Assembly: GCA_934561555.1 (NCBI GenBank) | Contig: CAKTGQ010000001.1 | Coordinates: 62,001 to 126,000 of the forward strand | DNA length: 64,000 nt | Source of the DNA: an uncultured Faecalibacterium sp. | GTDB lineage: Bacteria > Bacillota > Clostridia > Oscillospirales > Ruminococcaceae | Direction: 5' to 3' | Shown here: positions 1 to 7,611 of the stretch, in pieces | Position numbering within the stretch: the stretch's first letter is position 1 | Layout: each line of letters starts with the position of its first letter | Notes under the pieces: model-generated | Seen by the model: only the letters and a program-made list of their open reading frames with translations | What the model was told of the DNA's origin: nothing | Database searches by the model: none | Position numbers and translations under genes: made by a program

Positions 1-732
1 CTGGGGTGCGGTCTCCGGTGCGATATAGGTCGGCTGCGCGGTGAAGCTGTCCAGCGTGATGTTGCTCTGTGCCGGGCAGGCAGCGGGCAGCGGCAGCCAC
101 ACCTTGACATGCACGGTGTTTCTGCCCTCGGCCTTTGCGACGGCAAGGGCGCGGGCAAAGGTTTCATCGGTCATGCCGATGCTGGTGCGCAGGGTGATGT
201 CTGCGCTGACTGCGCCGGTGCGCACCATCTGGTCGTGCTGGGGCTCAAAACGGTCCCAGCTGCGCTCCGGGACAGGCGGGTCCAGCTGGCGGGCGGCAAG
301 GTCGGGATGGGTGGCTACCAGCGTTTCGGCGGCGCGGTAGATATAGCGCTTCTGCCCTTCCACAAAGCGCCAGTCCATCTGCCCGGCAGCGTCCAGTGCG
401 GCGAACTCCTCGGCGGTAAAGTCCCGCAGGGTGGCCTGCAGCTGGTTCAACAGCTGCTCGGCGGTCAGGGTGTAATCCTGCGGCAGACGGCGCAAAATTT
501 CCCGGTGCGCCAGCAGACCCTGCCGCCATGCATCCACACCGTGGGGGGTGGGGTTAACCGGCAGCGCACCCTGCGGGTGCAGGGGCTGGTTCTGGCTGGC
601 AGTCCAGTCCTCAGCCAGACAGGCGTCGATGCGCGCAATGGCGGCATCGTAGTAGCCCGCCTCCTTCAGGCGGCGGATATCGTCCGGCAGCTCCGTGTTC
701 AGGTATGCAAAACAAGTATTCTGATCCATCAT
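1..732 (-). CDS. Transglutaminase-like domain protein, N-terminal part (cut by window edge)
   Basis: The frame is open from an ATG at 732 to the window edge, giving 244 residues with the C-terminus missing. Two ATG codons lie in tandem (732 and 729), preceded by GGAGTAGAGC, a good ribosome binding site. The first 120 residues are helical and charged. Near residues 185-225 comes a stretch ending in VHVKVWLPLP, the kind of beta-sandwich lead-in found in front of bacterial transglutaminase/protease-like catalytic domains. The Cys-His-Asp core would lie beyond the window, so the family call rests only on this lead-in. No signal peptide is visible, so it is probably cytoplasmic. It is transcribed away from the neighbouring secreted hydrolase, only 24 bases after that gene's stop. 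Confidence 0.6.
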   Translation of the reverse strand, partial: MMDQNTCFAYLNTELPDDIRRLKEAGYYDAAIARIDACLAEDWTASQNQPLHPQGALPVNPTPHGVDAWRQGLLAHREILRRLPQDYTLTAEQLLNQLQATLRDFTAEEFAALDAAGQMDWRFVEGQKRYIYRAAETLVATHPDLAARQLDPPVPERSWDRFEPQHDQMVRTGAVSADITLRTSIGMTDETFARALAVAKAEGRNTVHVKVWLPLPAACPAQSNITLDSFTAQPTYIAPETAPQ

Positions 733-756
733 GCTCTACTCCTTTTTTGTTTATAG

Positions 757-1824
757 TCAGGCAGCGGTCTGCTGCTCCCAGAAAGCTACGGCTTCCATCA
801 GCCAGCCCTCGGCATCAGTGTTATCGCCCACCCCGATGCAATGGGGCGCAGACTCAAACACCTTCACAATATAAGGCACCTTATGGGCTTCCAGCGCCGC
901 TTGCAGCGCCGGACCCTGCACCTGATTGATCATCCAAGGCAGCACCTTGTCATCCTTCCCGTACCAGAAAAATACCGGCGGATAATCATCCGTGACAAGA
1001 TCCGCTATGCTGGAACAGTAATAGTGCCATCCATAGTTGCCAGTATCCATAAACGCCTGATACGCGATTTTCACCTCTGAAAAGTTCACCACCGGATAGC
1101 CTAACAGCAGCACACCGGGTCTTGCCGCGCCGTAATGACCGTAGCCGCGCTCCTTGTTCGCAAACACGCCCGCAAGCTGACCGCCGGAGGAGTAACCCAC
1201 CAGCGCATAGTCCTGCGTCTGGATAGAAAGCTCCTCGCCAAGGCTCGTTACCAGCTGCACTGCCCGTGCCAGATCCTCCAGCGGGGCGTTATCGCCCAGA
1301 TCCAAAAAGGTGCGATAGCGCAGCACGAACACGGCATAGCCCTGCTTATGCAGCTCGTAGGCGGTGGAGCCGCCCTCGCCCATCTCGGAGGTCATAGTCA
1401 GGGCATTGCCGGGGATCACGATAGCAGTTTTTGCACCGGGCGTCTCTGCCGGATAATAAAACAGCTGCACACAGCCCAGACTGGAATCCTGTTCGATCTC
1501 CTCCGGGGTGTAGACCTGATAGGTCACCTTGACGCCCTTATTATAGTTGTCAATGATAAGGTTCAGCGCAGCAATGCCGGATTCCCGGTCGGTGTCGCCA
1601 AAATAATCGTGCAGGGTCTTGTTTTTCCAGCGTGCCACCATCAGCGGTGTCATTTCGCGGCAATATGTATAATAGCCGGTTCCTTGGATCGCCGGGTTTG
1701 CGCGCAGCTGTGCCATCGTAGTTTCCGCAGTAACATGGGGTGCGATCTCTGCGCCAAAGGCAGGCAGCGCCGCGCAAAGCACAAGCCAGACCATACACAG
1801 CAGCACCCGGACAGTTCTTCTCAT
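757..1824 (-). CDS. Secreted alpha/beta-hydrolase, esterase-like
   Basis: This protein of 355 residues starts with a clear signal peptide: positive MRRTVR, a hydrophobic stretch to about residue 20, then a PAFGA cleavage-like site. The mature part is an alpha/beta-hydrolase. The nucleophile elbow GYSSG puts the catalytic Ser at about residue 212. An oxyanion-type turn (VIPGNA) sits near 137-142, a YGKDDKVLPW segment is a likely acid-loop region, and PHCIGVGD near the end supplies a candidate catalytic His. The family resembles carbohydrate or xylan acetylesterase-like enzymes, but the substrate cannot be told from sequence. GGGAGGATAT precedes the ATG. It has its own TTGACA promoter and lacks a lipobox, so it is likely released or held by the N-terminus. 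Confidence 0.75.
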   Translation of the reverse strand: MRRTVRVLLCMVWLVLCAALPAFGAEIAPHVTAETTMAQLRANPAIQGTGYYTYCREMTPLMVARWKNKTLHDYFGDTDRESGIAALNLIIDNYNKGVKVTYQVYTPEEIEQDSSLGCVQLFYYPAETPGAKTAIVIPGNALTMTSEMGEGGSTAYELHKQGYAVFVLRYRTFLDLGDNAPLEDLARAVQLVTSLGEELSIQTQDYALVGYSSGGQLAGVFANKERGYGHYGAARPGVLLLGYPVVNFSEVKIAYQAFMDTGNYGWHYYCSSIADLVTDDYPPVFFWYGKDDKVLPWMINQVQGPALQAALEAHKVPYIVKVFESAPHCIGVGDNTDAEGWLMEAVAFWEQQTAA

Positions 1825-1884
1825 ATATCCTCCCTGGGAGGCAGCGCACCCCTGCGCTGCCCCGCTCCGTATTCTTGTTCCCCT

Positions 1885-1912
1885 ATTGTATCACAAACAG
1901 ATGGGATGTCAA
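1885..1912 (-). promoter_or_regulatory. Sigma-A-type promoter for the secreted hydrolase
   Basis: On the minus strand TTGACA (1912-1907) and TACAAT (1890-1885) are 16 bases apart, about 60 bases upstream of the hydrolase ATG. It lies back to back with the GNAT gene promoter. Confidence 0.65.
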
Positions 1913-1936
1913 AGCAATTTCTGTGCAGTCCGCTTC

Positions 1937-1965
1937 TTGTACCGCCCGGCAAATTCTGCTATACT
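1937..1965 (+). promoter_or_regulatory. Sigma-A-type promoter for the GNAT gene
   Basis: TTGTAC (1937-1942) and TATACT (1960-1965) are separated by 17 bases and lie about 60 bases upstream of the acetyltransferase start. Confidence 0.6.
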
Positions 1966-2026
1966 GAAACTTATCCGGGAGTGGAAAGAGAATGCGGGCA
2001 TTTTTCGGCCCGCCGAGGATGAAAGT

Positions 2027-2545
2027 ATGGATAAGATCATCATCCGGCCTATGACGCCGGAGGACTGGAGCGCGGTCTCCAGAATCTATGTTGAGGGCAT
2101 TGCTACGGAATATGCCACCTTCCAGACCGAATGCCCGCCCTACACCGCGTGGGACGCTTCCCACACAAAGGAGTGCCGCTTGGTCATTCTTTCCGGCGGA
2201 GTGCTGGCGGGGTGGTGCGCTTTGCACCGGGTAGACCCCCGCTGGTGCTACCGGGGCGTGGCCGAGGTGAGCATTTATGTTGGCGAGCAGTTCCGGGGGC
2301 ACGATCTGGGCTTTCGGCTGCTGAGTGCCCTGTGCGCCGCTGCCGAAAAGGCCGGCTACTGGACGCTGCAATCCACCGTTTTGCAGGATAACGCCGCTAG
2401 CCGCGCGCTGCACGCCAAGTGCGGTTTCCGGCTGGTGGGACGCCGGGAGCGCATTGCACGGGACTGCCACGGCCGCTGGCTGGACACCTATCTGATGGAG
2501 CGCCGCGCCGCTGCAGACGAACCGGAGGGATTTAAAAAGCTGTGA
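2027..2545 (+). CDS. GNAT N-acetyltransferase, phosphinothricin-acetyltransferase-like
   Basis: A protein of 172 residues. The start at 2027 is chosen because GAGGATGAAAGT sits just before it; the frame is open further upstream but without a ribosome site, and that would put coding sequence over the promoter. It opens with IIIRPMTPEDWSAVSRIYVEGI, typical of the PAT/Bar branch of GNAT enzymes. The acetyl-CoA-binding region follows as VSIYVGEQFRGHDLGFRLL (motif A, about residues 84-102) and then NAASRALHAKCGFRLVGRR (motif B). Members acetylate small amines or amino-acid analogues and often give resistance to toxic compounds; the substrate here is unknown. It stands alone between divergent and convergent minus-strand genes. 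Confidence 0.85.
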   Translation: MDKIIIRPMTPEDWSAVSRIYVEGIATEYATFQTECPPYTAWDASHTKECRLVILSGGVLAGWCALHRVDPRWCYRGVAEVSIYVGEQFRGHDLGFRLLSALCAAAEKAGYWTLQSTVLQDNAASRALHAKCGFRLVGRRERIARDCHGRWLDTYLMERRAAADEPEGFKKL

Positions 2546-2637
2546 CCAGCCGCTTGGCGCAGATTTTTTATTTGTAGAGCGGGAAAATCTGCATTTTGCC
2601 CGTCTGCCTCTTCACGAAGTAGGAGCATAAAGCAGAA

Positions 2638-2671
2638 GGAGCCGCTGCACTTTTTGTGGTGCAGCGGCTCC
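2638..2671. terminator. Hairpin terminator between convergent genes
   Basis: GGAGCCGCTGCAC pairs with GTGCAGCGGCTCC around a T-rich loop. It lies between the GNAT gene and the HD-domain gene and is probably used from both sides. The U-tract is imperfect on each strand. A very similar stem occurs at 49989-50034. Confidence 0.6.
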
Positions 2672-2693
2672 TGTTATTTGTGATGATTCAATT

Positions 2694-3218
2694 TTACCAC
2701 TCTTCGTATTCGCCGTTGGCGTTTTTGGCGGCAGCCAAACGGCTGCGCTTGAACATACTCTCCACCACAGCGCAGTACTTATCGGCAAGGCAGACGATAA
2801 TCGCCTCGCGGCAGCTGGGCACATGACGGAAGGTCAGCGGCCACATGTGGCTGGAAATGATGCTCTGTTCCTTTTTGGTGATATGGAACACCTGTTCCGC
2901 ATTGACGCAGGCACGACCCGGGTGGGAGAAGCCGTGCATCTCGAACAGGCGGCGGATGCCGTGGAAAGTGCCCTTTTTGTGCCAGTCATACAGGTAAAAA
3001 TCGTGCAGGAAAGCACCGACAGCCAGCGAGGTCTCGTCTGCGCCCAGATGCAGGCGGTGGTTCAGCCAGCAGCTGACCAGCACCACATTCTTGCAGTGCT
3101 GATAGGTGGTAACATCCCCGTGCTGGATAAACTCCCGCATCTGCTGCACCTTGGGGTTCTGATCATATTTTTCCAGAATGGCATAAAGCTGTTCACGTTC
3201 CGTAACAGAAAGCTGCAT
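2694..3218 (-). CDS. HD-domain protein, predicted phosphohydrolase
   Basis: A protein of 174 residues. I choose the ATG at 3218; a TTG two codons earlier is the alternative, and AAGGA lies upstream of both. HD-superfamily metal-binding residues are visible: His in TTYQHCKNV (about 40-44), the HD pair in GAFLHDFYLYDWH (about 72-78), His in SHMWPLTFRHVPS (about 124), and Asp in CLADKYCAVVE. This pattern is common in small HD phosphohydrolases of Firmicutes, whose substrates (nucleotides or phosphorylated metabolites) are usually unknown. There is no membrane segment. It lies 32 bases downstream of the hypothetical gene at 3251-3691 and is likely co-transcribed with it from the promoter at 3730-3758. 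Confidence 0.75.
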   Translation of the reverse strand: MQLSVTEREQLYAILEKYDQNPKVQQMREFIQHGDVTTYQHCKNVVLVSCWLNHRLHLGADETSLAVGAFLHDFYLYDWHKKGTFHGIRRLFEMHGFSHPGRACVNAEQVFHITKKEQSIISSHMWPLTFRHVPSCREAIIVCLADKYCAVVESMFKRSRLAAAKNANGEYEEW

Positions 3219-3250
3219 GAGCAAAATTTCCTTTCAACTCAAAACATGAT

Positions 3251-3691
3251 TCAAGAGCGGAGCTGCACCGGGTTGGAATTACCGAAGTTTTCGGCCTTGG
3301 AAGGGTTTGCCCGCTTGAGGGTCAGGTCTACCAGATACTGCTTGCCATCGCCCAGTTCTTCCAGCTGGGCAAGCTTTGCATTGGCAGAGGCTTCGTCCGG
3401 GTACCACTGGATGAGGAAGAAGTTCTCCGCTTCCACTCCGTAGTACAGCCAGAAGCCGTCCGCGCGCAGCAGATCGTCCAGATGATCCACCTCTTCGCCG
3501 TCCGGCAGGCCAAGGCCTTCCTCTGCGTAGAGGTTCTCCGGCTCTACCTGCAGCATCTCAATGACCTGAATGGAGCTTTGCAGGTACTCGTCCTGCGAGG
3601 TGCTCTTATCGGAGCGCTCCCAGCCGGTGAGAAATGCCTGCATGAGCAGATCGCGCACCTTGATGCGCGGCAGTGTGGGATCCATAACCAT
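3251..3691 (-). CDS. Conserved-looking hypothetical protein
   Basis: A 146-residue soluble acidic protein with no family I can name. The start at 3691 (ATG GTT ATG) follows GAAGGAAACAAAA, a well-placed ribosome site. The middle has alternating hydrophobic and acidic stretches (EPENLYAEEGLGLPDGEEVDHL), then aromatic strand-like segments (GFWLYYGVEAENFFLIQWYPDE), suggesting a small alpha/beta fold. There is no signal peptide, membrane helix or metal-binding motif. It is the first gene behind a TTGACT/TATACT promoter and precedes the HD-domain gene, so the two may share a pathway. Codon use matches the neighbours. Confidence 0.6.
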   Translation of the reverse strand: MVMDPTLPRIKVRDLLMQAFLTGWERSDKSTSQDEYLQSSIQVIEMLQVEPENLYAEEGLGLPDGEEVDHLDDLLRADGFWLYYGVEAENFFLIQWYPDEASANAKLAQLEELGDGKQYLVDLTLKRANPSKAENFGNSNPVQLRS

Positions 3692-3729
3692 TTTTGTTTC
3701 CTTCTTTCGTGGTTTTATCCCCGTTGGAC

Positions 3730-3758
3730 AGTATACGGCATACGCCTGTGCAAGTCAA
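3730..3758 (-). promoter_or_regulatory. Promoter for the hypothetical/HD-domain gene pair
   Basis: On the minus strand TTGACT (3758-3753) and TATACT (3735-3730) are 17 bases apart, ending about 39 bases before the ATG at 3691. Confidence 0.65.
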
Positions 3759-3829
3759 CGGTTTATTTGTGAATTTTTTGTAGGTATGACTAAAATTTAC
3801 ACACACTTTTCCTGTTTCAGTCGGTTATC

Positions 3830-4606
3830 TCAGGCGTGGAAGGAAAAGGTATCGTTCAGCCACTCCACCGCAAGCTGTACCCAGCGGTGACGGTGGGTGC
3901 TGTCGGCGTCCACTTCCGGGGTGGAGATGCTGGTGCCGTGGCGTCCCTTTTCAAACAGGTGTGCTTCGCACGGTACGCCCGCCTTGTGCAGGGCACTGAG
4001 CAGCAGCAGGGTGTTTTCCACCGGGACAGTCTCGTCCTCCATGGTATGCCAGACGAACACCGGCGGTGTGTCTGGCTTAATTTTGTCCTCCAGCGTAAAG
4101 CGCTGGTGGGCGGCAATATCCTGCGTGCCAGTCAGCTGCACAAAGCTGCCGCGGTGGGCATATTCCCCAGCGGTGACCACCGGGTAGGCCAGCAGCAGGG
4201 CATTTGGGCGCGGCTGGTCTGCCATGCCGGGGATATCCCACACTGCACCGGAAAGTGCCAGATGCCCGCCGGCAGAAAAGCCGCACAGGGCGATCTGATC
4301 CGGCAGAATATTCCACTGCGCTGCGTGCTGCCGCACAAGGCCGATGGCCTGTGCCAGCTGCCGCATGGGCAGCGCATCCCGGGCACTGTCCCCTACTGCG
4401 TAGTGCAGCACCGCCGTGTGGTACCCCGCTGCCGCAAATTGCAGCGCTACGGGGTCGCCCTCCCGGGGGCTGACGTGGTTATAGCCGCCGCCGGGCACCA
4501 CCAGCACCAGCGGGCGCTGCCGGAAATGCGGCATGGCCTCCACGCTCTCCCGCAGGTAGAGCGTCAGCGTACCGCCGCCGGTCAGTTCCAGTTGCTCAAG
4601 CTGCAT
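3830..4606 (-). CDS. Alpha/beta-hydrolase, BD-FAE/acetyl-esterase family
   Basis: A cytoplasmic protein of 258 residues without a signal peptide. The oxyanion motif VVPGGGYNH (about 36-44) and nucleophile elbow LCGFSAGGHLA (Ser about 111) are diagnostic of the BD-FAE/lipase-GDXG-like hydrolases that deacetylate sugars or cleave small esters. The acid-loop region is WHTMEDETVPVENTL and the His lies in FEKGRHGTS. In gut Clostridia such proteins often act on acetylated xylo-oligosaccharides after uptake; that role is inferred. Its ATG follows the stop codon of the upstream C_GCAxxG gene directly (TGA then ATG), so the two are translationally coupled. Confidence 0.85.
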   Translation of the reverse strand: MQLEQLELTGGGTLTLYLRESVEAMPHFRQRPLVLVVPGGGYNHVSPREGDPVALQFAAAGYHTAVLHYAVGDSARDALPMRQLAQAIGLVRQHAAQWNILPDQIALCGFSAGGHLALSGAVWDIPGMADQPRPNALLLAYPVVTAGEYAHRGSFVQLTGTQDIAAHQRFTLEDKIKPDTPPVFVWHTMEDETVPVENTLLLLSALHKAGVPCEAHLFEKGRHGTSISTPEVDADSTHRHRWVQLAVEWLNDTFSFHA

Positions 4607-5095
4607 TCAGGCATCCTCCTTGTAAAAGCCGTGCCGCCCTTCCGGGTGGGCTGCAATGAATTCTGCGCATAGGTCGGCGCAAATACGGCACAGCTCCGGG
4701 CAGGGGCGTTTTTTATAATAGTCTGCGGTGCGGTCCTCTGCCGCCGTGCCCCCCGTAGGGGCAGCACCCGCCTTTGCCAGCAGCTCCCGGCATATAATGC
4801 TGCCGCCGTTGCGGCTGCGGTACTGCTCTGCCGCCTGCTGCACCAGCGCGTACATCCGGGATTTATCTTTGGGGTCGGCGGGGTCGGCATAGACCATGCT
4901 CAGCACAGTCACCACGCCGCAGAACGCCCCACACACCTCCCGCATCCGGCCAATGCCTGCGCCAAACCCTGCGGAAAGGCGCAGCGCCATCTCCTCGGTC
5001 AGGCCAAGCTGCGGTGCAAACGCCGCCACCACGCTCTGGCTGCAATTATAACCCTTTAAGAACCATGCGTAGGCGGCATCGCCCTGTTTTGACAT
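4607..5095 (-). CDS. C_GCAxxG_C_C family protein
   Basis: A protein of 162 residues. The start at 5095 has AAGGA nine bases upstream; the in-frame ATG seven codons earlier overlaps that ribosome site. The family signature is present: YNCSQSV near residue 18, then GFGAGIGRMREVCGAFCG (about 44-61), then Cys pairs near the C-terminus (SIICREL, PCPELCRICADLC). The regularly spaced Cys suggest a metal or redox centre, often annotated as a putative redox-active protein; the biochemical role is unknown. It is the first gene of a two-gene unit with the esterase. Confidence 0.85.
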   Translation of the reverse strand: MSKQGDAAYAWFLKGYNCSQSVVAAFAPQLGLTEEMALRLSAGFGAGIGRMREVCGAFCGVVTVLSMVYADPADPKDKSRMYALVQQAAEQYRSRNGGSIICRELLAKAGAAPTGGTAAEDRTADYYKKRPCPELCRICADLCAEFIAAHPEGRHGFYKEDA

Positions 5096-5260
5096 TTTCT
5101 CACATCCTTCCGGCATACTCGCTCCATTATAGCACAGTCTGCGCAAAAGTGGGAAAGCTTTTCCGAAAAAATTTCGTCCTTCATATAAGAAACGATCCGG
5201 GCGCGCCGTTTCGTGCACGGGAGAACAAATTTTAACTTTTTTAACTTTTTATGAAAAGCC

Positions 5261-5289
5261 TTGATTTTCCCTGCAAGTCGTTGTATATT
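5261..5289 (+). promoter_or_regulatory. Sigma-A-type promoter of htpG
   Basis: TTGATT (5261-5266) and TATATT (5284-5289) with exactly 17 bases between. The -10 hexamer overlaps the first two bases of the CIRCE operator, so repressor binding would block polymerase. Confidence 0.75.
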
Positions 5290-5314
5290 AGCACTCAGAA
5301 GTTATGAGTGCTAA
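5288..5314 (+). promoter_or_regulatory. CIRCE operator (HrcA binding site)
   Basis: TTAGCACTC, nine spacer bases, GAGTGCTAA: a perfect match to the 9-9-9 CIRCE inverted repeat bound by the heat-shock repressor HrcA. It covers the -10 region and likely transcription start of htpG, about 60 bases before the start codon. hrcA itself is not in this window. Confidence 0.95.
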
Positions 5315-5374
5315 GCACTCCGGCAGTTTGCTGGACACGGCGCACCAAATATGTGATAAAAGAGGTTTTGTATT

Positions 5375-7303
5375 ATGGCCAAGAAAGAATTTCAGGCAGA
5401 GAGCAAAAAACTGATGGACATGATGATCAACTCCATCTATACCAATAAAGAGATCTTCCTGCGGGAGCTGATCTCCAACGCTTCGGACGCCATCGACAAG
5501 CTGTACTATAAGAGCCTGACCGACACCTCCGTGGGCATGAACAAGGGTGATTTCCGTATTCTCATCACCCGCGATAAGGAAAACCGCATCCTGACCGTGG
5601 AGGATAACGGCATCGGTATGACCCGCGAAGAGCTGGAGCAGAATCTGGGCACCATTGCACACTCCGGCTCTCTGGATTTCAAGAAGGACAACAAGGACGA
5701 GAACATTGACATCATCGGTCAGTTCGGCGTGGGCTTCTACTCTGCCTTTATGGTGGCCGATAAGCTGACCGTTATCTCCAAGGCTTATGGCTCGGACGAG
5801 GCTTGGCAGTGGGAGTCCTCCGGTGTGGACGGCTACGAGATGACCCCCGCCCAGAAGGACACTGTGGGCACCCAGATCATTCTGCACATCAAGCCGGATA
5901 CCGACACTGAGAAATACGACAACTTCCTGGATGAATACGGCATCGTCGCCATTGTGAAGAAGTATAGCGACTATGTGCGCTACCCCATCCAGATGGAGCG
6001 CGAAAAGAGCCGTCAGAAGCCCGAACCGGACCCCAAGCCCGAGGACTACAAGCCCGAGTGGGAGACCTACACCGAGCTGGAGACCCTGAACAGCATGATC
6101 CCCATCTGGAAGAAGCAGAAGAGCGAAGTGACCGATGAGGAGTACAACAGCTTCTACAAGGATAAGTTCGGCGATTATGCCGACCCCGCCCGGGTCATCG
6201 TAAGCCGCACTGAGGGCACTGCCAACTACAATGCCCTGCTGTTCGTGCCCAGCCACCGCCCCTACGATTTCTACACCAAGGACTACGAGAAGGGTCTGGC
6301 CCTGTACGCTTCCGGCGTGCTCATTATGGAAAAGTGCGCTGACCTGCTGCCGGATTACTTCAGCTTTGTAAAGGGCATCGTGGATAGTCAGGACCTGAGC
6401 CTGAACATCAGCCGTGAGATGCTGCAGAAAGACAGCCAGTTGAAGCTGATCCACAACGCACTGGAAAAGAAGATCAAGAACGAGCTGCACGCCATGCTGA
6501 ACAATGACCGTGCAAAGTACGAAGAGTTCTGGAAGGAGTTCGGCCGTCAGATCAAGTTTGGTGCTTACTCTGACTACGGGATGCACGCCGAACTGCTGCG
6601 CGACCTGCTGCTGTTCTGGTCTGCCAAGGAGCAGAAGATGGTCACCCTGCAGGAGTACATCGACAAGATGCCCGCCGAGCAGAAGTACATCTACTTTGCC
6701 GCAGGCGACTCCACCGACCGTCTGGCAAAGCTGCCTTCCGCAGAGCTGGTGCTGGACAAGGGCTTTGACGTGCTGCTGCTGACCGAGGACGTGGACGAGT
6801 TCTGCCTGCAGATCCTGCACAGCTACCCCCGCAAGGATGCCGAGGGCAAGGACGGCACTGTGGAGTTCAAGAACGTGAACAGCGGCGATCTGGGTCTGGA
6901 ATCCGAAGAGGAGAAGAAGGCCGCCGAGGATGCCACCGCTGAGAACAAGGCACTGTTCGACGCCATGAAGGATGCGCTGAACGGCAAGGTGAAGGAGGTC
7001 AAGGTCTCCACCCGCCTGAAGGATCATCCTGTCTGCCTGAGCGCTGACGGCCCGCTGTCCATCGAGATGGAGAAGGTTCTGTCCAAGCAGCCCGGCAGCG
7101 AGGGCGTGAAGAGCGACAAGGTGCTGGAGCTGAACGTGAACCACCCTGTGTTTGCCGCCCTGAAGGCCGCACAGGAAGCCGGTGACACCGAGAAGCTGAA
7201 CAAGTACAGCGCCCTGCTGTACGCACAGGCACAGCTGATCGAAGGTCTGCCCGTGGACGACCCCGCCGCATACGCTGAAGCCGTTTGCAGCCTGATGAAG
7301 TAA
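5375..7303 (+). CDS. htpG: Chaperone protein HtpG (Hsp90)
   Basis: 642 residues, close to the usual bacterial Hsp90 length (about 620-640). This ATP-dependent cytosolic chaperone helps refold and remodel client proteins under stress. The N-terminal GHKL ATPase domain shows LRELISNASDAIDK (about 26-39), the DNGIGM box, and GQFGVGFYSAFMV for ATP-lid contacts. The middle domain has the conserved SLNISREMLQ segment, and the C-terminal dimerization region ends at residue 642. AAAGAGG precedes the ATG at a normal distance. It is monocistronic: its own promoter with CIRCE upstream and a strong terminator right after the stop. The CIRCE site predicts heat induction through HrcA. Confidence 0.98.
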   Translation: MAKKEFQAESKKLMDMMINSIYTNKEIFLRELISNASDAIDKLYYKSLTDTSVGMNKGDFRILITRDKENRILTVEDNGIGMTREELEQNLGTIAHSGSLDFKKDNKDENIDIIGQFGVGFYSAFMVADKLTVISKAYGSDEAWQWESSGVDGYEMTPAQKDTVGTQIILHIKPDTDTEKYDNFLDEYGIVAIVKKYSDYVRYPIQMEREKSRQKPEPDPKPEDYKPEWETYTELETLNSMIPIWKKQKSEVTDEEYNSFYKDKFGDYADPARVIVSRTEGTANYNALLFVPSHRPYDFYTKDYEKGLALYASGVLIMEKCADLLPDYFSFVKGIVDSQDLSLNISREMLQKDSQLKLIHNALEKKIKNELHAMLNNDRAKYEEFWKEFGRQIKFGAYSDYGMHAELLRDLLLFWSAKEQKMVTLQEYIDKMPAEQKYIYFAAGDSTDRLAKLPSAELVLDKGFDVLLLTEDVDEFCLQILHSYPRKDAEGKDGTVEFKNVNSGDLGLESEEEKKAAEDATAENKALFDAMKDALNGKVKEVKVSTRLKDHPVCLSADGPLSIEMEKVLSKQPGSEGVKSDKVLELNVNHPVFAALKAAQEAGDTEKLNKYSALLYAQAQLIEGLPVDDPAAYAEAVCSLMK

Positions 7304-7313
7304 GCTTTTATGG

Positions 7314-7350
7314 AGAGGCCGCTGTTGCATTTGCGCAGCGGCCTCTTTTG
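7314..7350 (+). terminator. Rho-independent terminator of htpG
   Basis: AGAGGCCGCTG pairs with CAGCGGCCTCT (11 bp, 11-base loop), followed by TTTT, eleven bases after the htpG stop. Confidence 0.85.
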
Positions 7351-7365
7351 TTGTTGACGATTTAT

Positions 7366-7470
7366 AATGGCCTCCGCGTGCGCTTTGGCCATCTTCAGCG
7401 GAAGAGATATTTTAATTTTGCGCTTGTCGCGGTCTGCGGACCGCTCCAAGCGCTTTTTCACGGAGGGGCG
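7366..7470 (+). repeat. Modular two-hairpin intergenic repeat, copy 1
   Basis: The first module is ATGGCC...GGCCAT (7367-7392) followed by CAGCGGAA and an AT-rich linker. The second hairpin has an imperfect stem with GCGGTC(TGCG)GACCGC at its tip, then TTTTTCACGGAGGGG. The same layout recurs at 12855, 58679, 62758 and 62873, with different but self-complementary stems. Confidence 0.75.
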
Positions 7471-7531
7471 AAGCGGAAGCCATTTCAAAACGTTTTGTCC
7501 AGTCTCATTTGCATAGGACAGAAATACCCTC

Positions 7532-7560
7532 TTAACAAAAAGGCCGCGCTCCGCTATAAT
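7532..7560 (+). promoter_or_regulatory. Promoter of the XpaC-like gene
   Basis: TTAACA (7532-7537), 17 bases, TATAAT (7555-7560), about 51 bases before the ATG at 7612. Confidence 0.7.
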
Positions 7561-7611
7561 AGAGTGGAACGCGGTCTTATTTTTATCTTTCTGCGAAAGG
7601 AATCCTGTTTC

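Noticed and set aside
5288..7330. Long antisense open frame (about 680 codons) opposite htpG
   Set aside because: It mirrors htpG codon structure, overlaps the CIRCE promoter, and reads as low-complexity Leu/Val/Gln/His-rich protein with no family traits. Similar antisense frames occur opposite glnN, pyrG, galK and others and are G+C artefacts.
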